Notes: generated by a model not told the origin, from the letters alone. 64,000 nucleotides of DNA from an uncultured Alphaproteobacteria bacterium (GCA_937988775.1 CALKHP010000025.1:1-64000), one strand, 5' to 3'. Counted from the stretch's first letter, positions 1 to 8,038 are shown. A program made the numbers and translations.

Positions 1-1579
1 CGGCATGACGATCCGCCAGCGCCTTCGCTTCCGCCGTGTCCTCGATGCCGTCCGCGTGTCCGCCAAGGCTGGCGCTGACCGGGCGGATTTCGAGGCAATG
101 GGCTTCGCCGCCACCGCGATAGAAGGTCTGCGCGGCGAGCGCATGGGTGACGGCGATCAACGCTATGTCCGGCTGCTCGCCAAGGGCGAGACGCAGGGCC
201 ATGGTCCGACGTGCGGTCAGATCGCGGATGAGCGAATCCGACAGCGGCTTGCCGTCTTCCTCCGCTTCCTCGTCCTCGCGCTCGAGAGCGGAAACATCGT
301 CGCCGCTCTCGTCGCCATCTTCCACGACTTCGCCATCGCCGTTGACGCGAACGCCGTCGGTTTCGCCGTCCTCGGCTTCTTCCGGTTCGGGGGCCTCGTC
401 CTCGGCCCGGATGAAACCGCGCTCGATGCGCATTTCTCCATCATGGGACAGCACCACGAACACGCCGCCGCGCGCGATCTCGTCAGGCTCGTAGGCGTGA
501 CGCTTGGCGTCGATCCGCTCGATCTCGGCTTCAAGCTCCCCAAAACGCTGATCCACCTCGTCGGGCAGGTCCACGTCCGCGTCCTCCCATTCCGCCGACA
601 GGCGTTCAAGCTCGTCCTGCGCGGCGGCGTAGGCGGCAGCGTCTTCCTCGGAAAGCTCCACGGGATGCGGATAGGCACGGCGCATTCCGTGGGCGTGAGG
701 AAAGTCGATGTGAACCGAAATCCACTTCCAGCCTTCCGCTGCCTGAATGTCGGCGGCGATCTTTTCGAGCTTGTCGATAACAAGTCGGTCCAGCAACGCC
801 GCATCCTCGTAGAAACCGCCTCGGTCCTCGGTAAACAGATCGCGGATGATATTGCCGCCTGCTTCCGTGTAGGCTTGCGCGCCGATGAAGATTGCGCGCC
901 TTTCCGTTGCCGCCACGTTGGCCTTTGTCAGATCGCGCCGGATGGTGGAGGCGTCACGGTTCCACGACAGGTTCGCATAAACCTGCTCCTGCCGCGTGTG
1001 ATCCTCGGTGATGGCGAAGGCCATCAACTGGTCGAGGGTCAGTTCGCCGTCACGATAGACCTGCATCAGCTTCGGGCTGACAGCGCCGAGGCGAAGCCGC
1101 TGCTTCACCACATGCGCGGTTACGCCGAACCGGGCGGCGATTTCCTCCGCGCCCCATCCGCGATCCTCCGCAAGCTCGCGGAAACGCTCGAACTCGTCGG
1201 CAGGATGAAGGTTCTCGCGCGTCACATTCTCGTCAAGGCTGATCTCGGCGGCGTCGTTCGCGGTGTCGATGACACAGCGGATAGCTTCCGTCTTCTTGAT
1301 CTCCTTGCGCTTCACACGCAGCATCTGCGCCAGCCTGCGACCTTCACCGATGCTGACCAGATAGCAGCCGGTCGGCTCGCCTTCACTGTCACGCTCCGGC
1401 TCCACGACAAGGTTTTGCAGAATGCCCTTGGCGGCGATGCTCGCCGCCTTCGCCTCGATAGACGCCTCGCTGTGCGGCGTCTTGCGGGCATTCTTCGGGT
1501 GCTTCTTGAGCTTGTTGAGCGGGATGAAAACCGTTTCGCCATTTTCGGGAACGATTTCGGTTTTTGCCTTGGTCGTCAT
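1..1579 (-). CDS. ParB/RepB/Spo0J-family protein, 3' end beyond window
   Basis: Reads leftward from an ATG at 1579 and stays open to the edge, giving 526 visible codons and no stop. The N-terminus carries the ParB nuclease-like domain (about residues 15-120), with box II GEGRR near 78-82 and the box III-like ENVTRENLHP at 117-126. A helix-turn-helix follows around 140-170 (GWGAEEIAARFGV). Further on is a very acidic stretch (about 389-440, mostly Glu/Asp). GGAGA lies 6 bases before the ATG. Chromosomal ParB is about 300 residues, so this is the long plasmid/ICE type found in alphaproteobacterial mobile elements. DNA binding and a role in island maintenance or regulation are inferred from family. 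No ParA is visible, and one could lie beyond the edge. Confidence 0.88.
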   Translation of the reverse strand, partial: MTTKAKTEIVPENGETVFIPLNKLKKHPKNARKTPHSEASIEAKAASIAAKGILQNLVVEPERDSEGEPTGCYLVSIGEGRRLAQMLRVKRKEIKKTEAIRCVIDTANDAAEISLDENVTRENLHPADEFERFRELAEDRGWGAEEIAARFGVTAHVVKQRLRLGAVSPKLMQVYRDGELTLDQLMAFAITEDHTRQEQVYANLSWNRDASTIRRDLTKANVAATERRAIFIGAQAYTEAGGNIIRDLFTEDRGGFYEDAALLDRLVIDKLEKIAADIQAAEGWKWISVHIDFPHAHGMRRAYPHPVELSEEDAAAYAAAQDELERLSAEWEDADVDLPDEVDQRFGELEAEIERIDAKRHAYEPDEIARGGVFVVLSHDGEMRIERGFIRAEDEAPEPEEAEDGETDGVRVNGDGEVVEDGDESGDDVSALEREDEEAEEDGKPLSDSLIRDLTARRTMALRLALGEQPDIALIAVTHALAAQTFYRGGGEAHCLEIRPVSASLGGHADGIEDTAEAKALADRHA

Positions 1580-1947
1580 GGTCTTTCTCCTATGGGCTTG
1601 GGTTGGAGCGCAGCGCTGCGCTGCAACCCTGCCCGTCGGCGAGACCGGGGGGTGCAAGGTGCCAAGGGCGGCCGGGACGGAGGGGGATCACCCGGCCTGC
1701 ACAAGCGGATCGAAGCTATTGGCGAAAACGAGAAACACGCGACCGCGCGGAAGGTCGGGGATACCGTCCCGGCCGAGCGTCAGCGATCCCTTGCGCCGCG
1801 CCAGGGGGCAGCGCCCCCAAGCATCGGTCCGGCCAGAGCGAAGCGGCGGCCGGGCCAAGAACCGGATCAGGATGTGGGGAGCCGGAGAGCCTGAAACCCT
1901 GACATCCTGATCGCCGTATCGTCAGGGAGATGGTTAGGGACGCGGGC
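1580..1947. other. intergenic stretch without a convincing gene
   Basis: No reading frame here has both a recognisable protein and a ribosome site. It contains the upstream region of the ParB-family gene and the first copy of a GC-rich island repeat at 1788-1822. Long open frames on both strands reflect GC content. Confidence 0.5.
1788..1822. repeat. island GC-rich repeat, copy 1
   Basis: About 32 bases matching 2355-2386: CCCTTGCGCCGCGC, a short variable spacer, then GGGGCAGCGCCC and AAGC. Each copy is partly self-complementary. Both lie in gene-free gaps of the island and neither was found in the backbone. Confidence 0.6.
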
Positions 1948-2193
1948 TCACCGTCCGCGCCCAGGCTGGCTTGCTTTCGGTGGCGTGACGATTGCGCCAG
2001 CGTGGGGGTGACGATCATTGGTGAGGGCTCCCTGCCGGGCACCATCACCTCGCATTCGCCCATCGAATAGGAATGGCCGTGTTTCATTCGCGCTGGCGAC
2101 TGCCGGCGTGTGCGATTGTCCAGACTTAGTATTTTGCGCATTGGCCGCGGTCGCGGCCAATGCCAACACAAACGCAATTGCTAGTTTTGACAT
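1948..2193 (-). CDS. small predicted secreted protein (81 aa), unknown function
   Basis: Starting at the ATG at 2193 the product opens with a short signal peptide: MSK, a hydrophobic run of about 14 residues, then ANA before Gln20. The remaining 60 residues are polar, with no cysteines and no recognised domain; the end is rich in Gly, Arg and Pro. A GGAG stands 9 bases before this ATG, which supports it over longer upstream starts. It lies between the ParB-family gene and the toxin-antitoxin pair and is divergent from the latter. The signal peptide and ribosome site are the only support, so it could still be a chance frame. Export to the periplasm is inferred. Confidence 0.4.
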   Translation of the reverse strand: MSKLAIAFVLALAATAANAQNTKSGQSHTPAVASANETRPFLFDGRMRGDGARQGALTNDRHPHAGAIVTPPKASQPGRGR

Positions 2194-2354
2194 GACGGGC
2201 AACTCCGTTTGCGCGGGACCAACGCGCGGTGACGCGACCCTCCGGATCAGGGTCAGAGAGGAAACAGGCATCAGGATGGCGGCCGGATACCCTGGGAGGA
2301 CACCAAACCCAGATTTCCGCAAAACGCAAAAGAAGGGCCTTACAGGTCAGCGCC

Positions 2355-2386
2355 CCCTTGCGCCGCGCGAGGGGCAGCGCCCAAGC
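2355..2386. repeat. island GC-rich repeat, copy 2
   Basis: Second copy of the repeat at 1788-1822, differing mainly in the length of the G and C runs. It lies just upstream of the tacA promoter, between the divergent small secreted protein gene and tacA. Confidence 0.6.
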
Positions 2387-2408
2387 TGTTCCACAGCGAC
2401 CATTCGTA

Positions 2409-2437
2409 TTGACATTGTAGATACAAACAACTATATT
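2409..2437 (+). promoter_or_regulatory. tacAT promoter, near-consensus sigma70
   Basis: TTGACA at 2409-2414, a 17-base spacer, then TATATT at 2432-2437. This is almost the ideal housekeeping promoter and stands out in this GC-rich DNA. Transcription should start around 2444-2446, which is at the tacA ATG (2445), so the message would be essentially leaderless. Confidence 0.8.
2415..2426. promoter_or_regulatory. probable TacA/TacAT operator palindrome
   Basis: TTGTA-GA-TACAA is a perfect inverted repeat placed exactly between the -35 and -10 boxes. Antitoxins with ribbon-helix-helix domains normally bind such palindromes and repress their own operon. The binding itself is inferred. Confidence 0.6.
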
Positions 2438-2444
2438 CCATGTC

Positions 2445-2786
2445 ATGTCAAAAGCCAGTTCGTCATCGCAGGAGAGCCGAGACGCTGCGACCGTTACGGT
2501 CGCGGAACGCCCGGGTGCGGCTGACACAAAAGGCAGCATCAATCTGCGCATCGAGACCAACACGCGCCAGCTCATCGACGATGCGGCGACGATCCTTGGT
2601 AAGACGCGCACTGAATTCATGATCGATAGCGCTCGCCGGCAAGCGATCGACGTCCTGCTTGACCAGCGCTTATTCGTGCTCAATTCCGAACGCTACGACG
2701 CCTTCATGAACGCGCTCGACAATCCGCCGGCGCCGGGACCAAAACTTCGGTCGCTGCTGCGCCGGATGCCGGCATGGCAGAAATAA
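2445..2786 (+). CDS. tacA: TacA-type antitoxin, DUF1778 (113 aa)
   Basis: Antitoxin partner of the acetyltransferase encoded next. A polar tail of about 28 residues precedes the DUF1778 ribbon-helix-helix (GSINLRIETNTRQLIDDAA, about 30-48). The following TRTEFMIDSARRQA helix is typical of the family. The C-terminal region (RYDAFMNALDNPP) is the segment that neutralises the toxin in known TacA proteins. The start has no Shine-Dalgarno sequence: the bases before it are the -10 box and CCATGTC, so leaderless translation is likely. An ATG at 2440 is in another frame. The gene overlaps the toxin gene by 13 bases. Autoregulation through the palindrome at 2415-2426 is inferred. Confidence 0.88.
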   Translation: MSKASSSSQESRDAATVTVAERPGAADTKGSINLRIETNTRQLIDDAATILGKTRTEFMIDSARRQAIDVLLDQRLFVLNSERYDAFMNALDNPPAPGPKLRSLLRRMPAWQK

Positions 2787-3304
2787 ACGACAAGCCGCGC
2801 AGTTCTGAACCGAACCTGTCGGCCCCAGTCCCCCTCACCGCCGATCACGATGTTTCCGGTTTCGACTGCGGCGAACCCGCTTTGAACGACTGGCTGCGCC
2901 ATCGCGCGTTGAAGAACGAAAGCCGGTTCTCTCGCACCTATGTCGTCCGTGAAGATGGCAAGGTCGTTGCCTATTTCTGCATCTCGGCCGGCGCCGTGGA
3001 ACGGGCGGCCGCGCCGGGCAAGGTTCGGCGGAATGCACCGGACACGATTCCGGTTTCCGTTATCGGGAGGCTTGCTGTCAGCCGCAGTCATGCCGGCAAG
3101 GGTCTTGGCGCGGACCTTCTTGCGGATGCGTTGCGCCGGATTGCAGTCGCATCGCAGAGCATCGGGATCGGCGCCGTGCTGGTTCATGCCAAGGACGACG
3201 CGGCAAAGCGGTTCTATCTGCGATATGCCGAGTTCATCGAGTATCCGGAAGACAGCCGGACCCTATTTCTTCCGATCGAAACGGTAGTCGCGGCTTTCAG
3301 CTAA
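2774..3304 (+). CDS. tacT: TacT-type GNAT toxin (176 aa)
   Basis: Toxin of a type II system. Members acetylate the amino group of charged aminoacyl-tRNA and stop translation. The GNAT fold is visible: FDCGEPALNDWLRHRA near 33-48, the central strand IGRLAVSR, the acetyl-CoA loop SHAGKGLGA (about 103-111), and a C-terminal KRFYLRYAEF with the Tyr expected at the active site. Its length fits the family (about 160-180). Translation is coupled to tacA by a 13-base overlap. The next gene starts only 11 bases after the stop, suggesting a three-gene transcript. The target tRNA cannot be told from sequence. Confidence 0.9.
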   Translation: MAEINDKPRSSEPNLSAPVPLTADHDVSGFDCGEPALNDWLRHRALKNESRFSRTYVVREDGKVVAYFCISAGAVERAAAPGKVRRNAPDTIPVSVIGRLAVSRSHAGKGLGADLLADALRRIAVASQSIGIGAVLVHAKDDAAKRFYLRYAEFIEYPEDSRTLFLPIETVVAAFS

Positions 3305-3315
3305 GAGACATCGGA

Positions 3316-4281
3316 ATGGGCGAAGCAAAACGGAAAAACCAACAGCGGAAGCAAGCTGCATGGCCGGAAGGCGATCGTTTCCGAGGCATGATCGATCTCC
3401 ATATGTTGGCGCCAGTCGCCGCGATTAATGGCGCACGCATTCGAGAACTGACGGGCGACGAACGAATATCCGCTGATGCGCAAATATCACTTCGGGCATT
3501 CCGGGCAGTTGTCGATGATCGGGCATTTCACGTCGGCTTTTGCCTTGGAAATGGAACTGAATTTAGCGCCATCGGTGTCGCAGTCATCGACCGCCTCGGG
3601 ATGGAAGCACCAGGCGCTCCGCTTCACGTCGTCCCGGTCGTCCATCAGGACATCGCTTGGGACATTGTGCTGCGACATTTGCGCAGCTTCACCGGACAGG
3701 CCCTGCTCTTTGCCTTTCCGGACTCCGATACTTATGACGCCGGTATAGCGGAGACGGCCTATTCACCCGATGTCCGAGTCTTCAGGGAAAGCGGTGAACA
3801 ACTTGAACGATTGACGGCCGCAAAGCGTCGCCAGATCCGAGAGAAAAAGGCTGCGATGCTGGACCGGCCCCCGCCTCCGCTATTCTATCCCATGCCCGGA
3901 GCAGCGCAGGAGGATGCTCCTTGGATTTTCCGGCTCGTCACCCCCGCCGGAAAAACTATTCGGACGGCCGTATGGAACGGGCGCCGCAATTATGCGCACG
4001 ACTTTCCAGATGACATCGTGCGCTGGGTGGGCGGTGACACGATTGCCATTGTGCAAGTTGACAGCCCTGTCGGAATTAACCGGCGCTCATCGCTTGACCT
4101 GACGCATAAACTCTCAAACGACTTCGATGGCGTTATTCACTGGGCGCGCGATACCGAGACGTTTCAATCAATCCTCAAATCCTTCATTCGTCTCGACTTG
4201 GAATCTGTCAGCCCGCCGGACCTTCCTGAAAATTGGAAGCCGGATATCACCATTCTAACGGCCAACGGGCGTAGCGACTAA
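3316..4281 (+). CDS. unrecognised protein with MGEAKRK N-terminus (321 aa)
   Basis: No family was recognised. The first residues (MGEAKRKNQQRKQ) match a basic leader seen on many otherwise unrelated phage and plasmid proteins. After this comes a mixed alpha/beta region without membrane segments or a signal peptide. A charged segment (LERLTAAKRRQIREKKAA, about 160-177) and a proline run (RPPPPLFYP, about 182-190) separate an N-terminal half from a C-terminal half. The start lies 11 bases after the TacT stop, so it is probably on the toxin-antitoxin transcript. Its role as a third component, or only as a passenger, is open. Confidence 0.75.
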   Translation: MGEAKRKNQQRKQAAWPEGDRFRGMIDLHMLAPVAAINGARIRELTGDERISADAQISLRAFRAVVDDRAFHVGFCLGNGTEFSAIGVAVIDRLGMEAPGAPLHVVPVVHQDIAWDIVLRHLRSFTGQALLFAFPDSDTYDAGIAETAYSPDVRVFRESGEQLERLTAAKRRQIREKKAAMLDRPPPPLFYPMPGAAQEDAPWIFRLVTPAGKTIRTAVWNGRRNYAHDFPDDIVRWVGGDTIAIVQVDSPVGINRRSSLDLTHKLSNDFDGVIHWARDTETFQSILKSFIRLDLESVSPPDLPENWKPDITILTANGRSD

Positions 4282-4428
4282 GACAACGGCGCGAACATCG
4301 TTCAAAACCGACCGTCCTTTTTCTACGCCATAGCATCCTAGTCACCGCACGAGCGATAGACGGGCCTTCCAATACCTATCGCCAACGGACAGGTTCGCAT
4401 CATGGCTTTGGATTGATGCGAGGCGCAG

Positions 4429-4788
4429 ATGGCTATTCCGAAACAGACGCTGGCCGACGGCATGGATAATCGGCAGGACACGGCTGACCAACCGCTAGTG
4501 CGATTTACTCCGCCTGAATCGTTGTCAAAGAGGGCCATCAGACGGCCGGAGCTGCACCGGATCGTCCCGTTGGCCGACACAACGATTTACGAGATGGAAC
4601 AGCGTGGCGAGTTTCCGAAGCGCTTTTTCCTTACGCCGCGCTGTGTGGTGTGGGATCTCGCCGAGGTCGAGCAATGGCTTGAGGATCGACGCCTAGCGTC
4701 GATGGGAAGCACGACCGAGCGGACCTGCGGTCCCGATGTGCGGCTACGGAAGACGCGGCCCGTCAGGGCGAAATCTCGGCGGGCATAA
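4429..4788 (+). CDS. AlpA-like regulator (119 aa)
   Basis: Small DNA-binding protein of the AlpA/MerR-like winged-helix type, commonly an activator of integrase or excision in prophages and islands. The motif region is about residues 35-90: RRPELHRIVPLADTTIYEME, then RGEFPKRFFLTPRCVVWD and a final EVEQWLEDR. The first 30 residues and the basic tail fall outside the domain, so an internal start at the second Met (MDNRQ) is possible. It converges on the integrase gene and their 3' ends overlap by 26 bases. A directionality-factor role is inferred from this pairing. Confidence 0.8.
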   Translation: MAIPKQTLADGMDNRQDTADQPLVRFTPPESLSKRAIRRPELHRIVPLADTTIYEMEQRGEFPKRFFLTPRCVVWDLAEVEQWLEDRRLASMGSTTERTCGPDVRLRKTRPVRAKSRRA

Positions 4789-6019
4789 ATTGCAGTTCTG
4801 GCGGAAACAGCGTCGGGATACGCTTCTGGCCGCTCGCCCAGGCATCGACCATATCCGCCCACTCCTGAAGCATGTGCCGGCGCTGCGGCTCATATTCAGC
4901 CTTGTTGTAGACGCCACGCGAGGAGTGACTGTCTTCATGCGCCAGGGATTTTTCGATCCAGTCGCGATTGAAGCCTAGCTCATTCAAAAGTGTCGAGCCT
5001 GTGCGTCGTAGATCGTGGACAGTGAACGGTTCGAGCGCTAGCCCCTCTTTCTTGGCGCGCGTGACCACGGCCGTCGTTATGCGGTTGAATGTCGCCCGCG
5101 ACATTGGCGCGTCCGCGTCGTAGCGGGACGGCAGCAGGTAGCGTGAATTTCCCGCGCAGGTTTTCAGGGCGATCATGATGTCGAGCGATTGCTGAGACAG
5201 GTAGACGTTATGTGCTTTGGATCGCTTCATGCGCTCTTTCGGAATGGTCCAAACAGCGCTCTCGAAATCAACCTCGTCCCACACCGCGTCTGTCAGTTCG
5301 CTCTTGCGCACCATCGTCAGCAGGATCAACCGAAGGCCAAGACGGATGGTCGGCAATGTGGGCACATGCTCAAGCTGCTGGAGCATGATCCGGATTTCGG
5401 AAGGTGACAGCGCCCGGTCCTTGGGTTGGAACGTCGCGATTGAGGCCGGTCCCACCTCGTCGGCGGGATTGGGCACCTTCTCGCCGTTGAGAATGGCAAA
5501 GCCGAAAATCTGTTTGACGATATCGCGGACGTGAACCGCCGTAGCGGGCGCTCCGCGCTCCTTCACCTTCGCGCAGAGCTGGCGCAAATCCTCGGCGGTA
5601 ATTTCAGTCAGGAGCCGGTTCTTCCAGGCTGGGAGGATATCGCGGTCGAGGATGGATTTGCGCATCGACCGAGTGCTGTCGGCCATTCGGGCTTCTTCGA
5701 GCCAAACCTTGCCGACAGCCCCAAAGTTTCGAGTGAGCGCATTCCGGCGCTTTTCTCGCTTTTTCTCGTGAGCCGGTGAAATGCCGTCTGCGACGAGCTT
5801 GCGCGCTGCCATGCAGCGTTCGCGAGCCTCGGCGAGTGAAATGCCATCGTCACCATACCGCCCGATGGTCAAGGTCTCGCGCCGGCTATTGAGGCGGTAG
5901 TCGTATCGGAACGATATTTGCCCAGTTTCCGCGACAGAAACATACATACCGTCACGATCCGTGACCTTATATGATTTATCCTTTGATTTCAGCCTCTTGA
6001 TTGCCATATCGGTCAGCAT
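4763..6019 (-). CDS. int: tyrosine integrase, P4/DUF4102 type (418 aa)
   Basis: Site-specific recombinase that inserts and excises the island. The arm-binding DUF4102 domain occupies about 1-90 (TIGRYGDDGISLAEARER), the core-binding SAM-like domain about 95-190, and the catalytic domain 205-390. The active-site set is complete: Arg238 (VRKSEL), His335 and Arg338 (HDLRR), His361 (LAHED) and the nucleophile Tyr371 (GVYNKAEY). Length is normal, so it should be active. It is transcribed away from guaA toward the island interior. The gap of 315 bases between its start and the guaA stop carries the TACCGTCA repeats. Confidence 0.95.
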   Translation of the reverse strand: MLTDMAIKRLKSKDKSYKVTDRDGMYVSVAETGQISFRYDYRLNSRRETLTIGRYGDDGISLAEARERCMAARKLVADGISPAHEKKREKRRNALTRNFGAVGKVWLEEARMADSTRSMRKSILDRDILPAWKNRLLTEITAEDLRQLCAKVKERGAPATAVHVRDIVKQIFGFAILNGEKVPNPADEVGPASIATFQPKDRALSPSEIRIMLQQLEHVPTLPTIRLGLRLILLTMVRKSELTDAVWDEVDFESAVWTIPKERMKRSKAHNVYLSQQSLDIMIALKTCAGNSRYLLPSRYDADAPMSRATFNRITTAVVTRAKKEGLALEPFTVHDLRRTGSTLLNELGFNRDWIEKSLAHEDSHSSRGVYNKAEYEPQRRHMLQEWADMVDAWASGQKRIPTLFPPELQFMPAEISP

Positions 6020-6334
6020 GAAACAACCTCGTTGACGATATAAACCGCAATTTCGAGGTCAATTTTACCGTCAAAATCAATACCGTCAAATCAACAAAAT
6101 AATAAATATAATTCAATTATTTAAGTCGATTTTTGAGGGGCTGCTGAGGGATTTTTGACTGACGGTATCGTCGCAAACTTGCCCGAGCGGGAAAACGCAT
6201 ACCGTCAGAACTACCGTCAAAAGATGTCGCTTAAGGGCGATAGCGAGCGATAGCAAATGAGATAAATATATTTGACTTTCAATACCTTAGATAGTATTAT
6301 CGATAATGACCGATAGCCCGTTGATGATGTATTT
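6020..6334. other. AT-rich attachment region between int and guaA
   Basis: No gene. The base composition is strikingly AT-rich (for example 6095-6125 and 6255-6310) compared with both sides. It holds the integrase promoter region, five TACCGTCA sites and a direct repeat GCGATAGC at 6237-6244 and 6247-6254. Confidence 0.7.
6066..6219. repeat. TACCGTCA repeats, probable integrase arm sites
   Basis: The octamer occurs at 6066-6073, 6081-6088, 6200-6207 and 6212-6219 on the plus strand and at 6160-6167 on the minus strand. Copies come in pairs 12-15 bases apart, as expected for helically phased arm-type sites. A further copy lies inside the integrase start region at 5947-5954. Binding is inferred. 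Confidence 0.65.
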
Positions 6335-6390
6335 TCATTCCCACTCGATCGTGCCGGGCGGCTTCGAGGTGATGTCGTAGGTGACGCGGT
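6335..6390. other. candidate attachment site in the guaA 3' end
   Basis: The last codons of guaA sit directly beside the integrase region. Islands with this integrase type insert into guaA 3' ends and restore the coding sequence with an identical core. The other copy would lie left of the window, so the exact core cannot be delimited here. Confidence 0.4.
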
Positions 6391-7888
6391 TGATGCCTTT
6401 GACCTCGTTGATGATGCGAGTCGCGGTGCGGCCGAGGAAGCTCATCTCGAAGGGGTAGAAATCCGCCGTCATGCCGTCGACCGAGGTCACGGCGCGCAGC
6501 GCCAGCACGCGGTCATAGGTGCGCCCGTCGCCCATCACGCCGACGGTGCGCACATCGGTCAGCACCGCGAAGGCCTGCCAGATCTTGTCGTAGAGCCCGG
6601 CCTTGCGGATCTCGTCGAGATAGACGGCATCGGCCTCGCGCAGGATGGCGAGTTTTTCCGGCGTCACCTCGCCGGGGCAGCGAATGGCGAGGCCCGGCCC
6701 CGGGAACGGATGGCGGCCGACAAACACCTCCGGCAGGCCGAGTTCACGGCCAAGCGCCCTCACCTCATCCTTGAACAACTCGCGCAGCGGCTCGACGAGC
6801 TTCATGTTCATGCGCTCGGGCAGGCCGCCGACATTATGGTGACTCTTGATCGTCACCGAGGGACCGCCCGAGAACGACACGCTCTCGATCACGTCCGGAT
6901 ACAGCGTGCCCTGCGCCAGGAAGGCGGCGCCGCCGATCTTTTTCGCCTCGGCCTCGAACACCTCGATGAACAGCCGGCCGATGGTCTTGCGCTTCTTTTC
7001 CGGGTCCGAGACGCCAGCCAACTCGCTGAGGAAACGCTGCGAGGCACCAACATGCACGAGCGGGATATTGTAATGGTCGCGGAACAGACCGACGACCTCA
7101 TCGGCCTCGCCCTTGCGCATCAGGCCATGGTCGACGAAGACGCAGGTGAGCTGGTCGCCGATCGCCTCGTGAATCAGCACCGCCGCGACCGCTGAATCGA
7201 CGCCGCCCGACAGGCCGCAGATCACGCGCTCCTTGCCGACCTGGCGCTTGATCTTGTCGGTCATCTCGGTGCGATAGGCGGCCATGGTCCAGTCGCTGCG
7301 CAAGCCGCAAACGCGATGCACGAAATTCTGCAGCAGCTTGGCGCCATCGGGCGTGTGCACCACCTCGGGGTGGAACATCACGGTGAAATACTTGCGCTTT
7401 TCGTCGGTCGCGATGGCGAAGGGCGCGTTTTCCGAGGTCGCCTTGACGGAAAACCCCTCAGGCAGTTGCGTGACGCGGTCGCCATGGCTCATCCACACCG
7501 AGTAGCGCTGCCCGACCTGCCACACACCCTCGAACAGGGCGCTCGGCACCTTGATCTCGATATCGGCGCGGCCGAATTCCGCCGGATGGCCGCCCTCGAC
7601 CGTGCCGCCGAGCTGGTGGGCCAACGTCTGCTGGCCGTAGCAGATGCCGAGGATCGGCACGCCGCTCGCAAATACCGCCTCGGGCGCGCGCGGGCTGCCG
7701 GTTTCCGGCACCGAGGCCGGTCCGCCGGACAAGATCACGCCGCGCGGGCGCAGCTTCTCGAAAGCCGCGGCTGCGTTCTGGAACGGGTGGATTTCGCAAT
7801 AGACGCCGGTTTCGCGCAGGCGTCTGGCAATGAGCTGGGTCACTTGCGACCCGAAATCGATGATCAGGATGGAATCGTGCTGGCTCAT
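6335..7888 (-). CDS. guaA: GMP synthase (glutamine-hydrolysing), 517 aa
   Basis: Converts XMP to GMP using glutamine and ATP, the last step of guanine nucleotide synthesis. The N-terminal class I amidotransferase has Cys83 (GICYGQQ) and the His/Glu pair (FHPEV). The ATP-pyrophosphatase P-loop GLSGGVDSA follows at about 222. The C-terminal dimerisation domain is complete, ending TYDITSKPPGTIEWE. The start is the ATG at 7888 (MSQHDSILIIDFG); the open frame continues upstream only as antisense of the next gene. Length agrees with E. coli (525). The intact end shows that island insertion did not damage the gene. Confidence 0.98.
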   Translation of the reverse strand: MSQHDSILIIDFGSQVTQLIARRLRETGVYCEIHPFQNAAAAFEKLRPRGVILSGGPASVPETGSPRAPEAVFASGVPILGICYGQQTLAHQLGGTVEGGHPAEFGRADIEIKVPSALFEGVWQVGQRYSVWMSHGDRVTQLPEGFSVKATSENAPFAIATDEKRKYFTVMFHPEVVHTPDGAKLLQNFVHRVCGLRSDWTMAAYRTEMTDKIKRQVGKERVICGLSGGVDSAVAAVLIHEAIGDQLTCVFVDHGLMRKGEADEVVGLFRDHYNIPLVHVGASQRFLSELAGVSDPEKKRKTIGRLFIEVFEAEAKKIGGAAFLAQGTLYPDVIESVSFSGGPSVTIKSHHNVGGLPERMNMKLVEPLRELFKDEVRALGRELGLPEVFVGRHPFPGPGLAIRCPGEVTPEKLAILREADAVYLDEIRKAGLYDKIWQAFAVLTDVRTVGVMGDGRTYDRVLALRAVTSVDGMTADFYPFEMSFLGRTATRIINEVKGINRVTYDITSKPPGTIEWE

Positions 7889-8038
7889 GGCGAGCGGGTA
7901 CGGGAAAAACCTGTATTTGGCAATGCAATGTTGCGCCCGGCCCTGCCGCGGCGGCCGTTTTGACCAGCGCCGGCGATTATGCACTGATGCGCCGTGCGGC
8001 GGCAGGGGCCGGCCCGCGTTTCTGCAAAAGGACAGGTA

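Noticed and set aside
5..1894. A 629-codon open frame on the plus strand.
   Set aside because: It is antisense to the ParB-family gene, which has clear domains and a ribosome site; the long frame follows from GC bias at codon positions.
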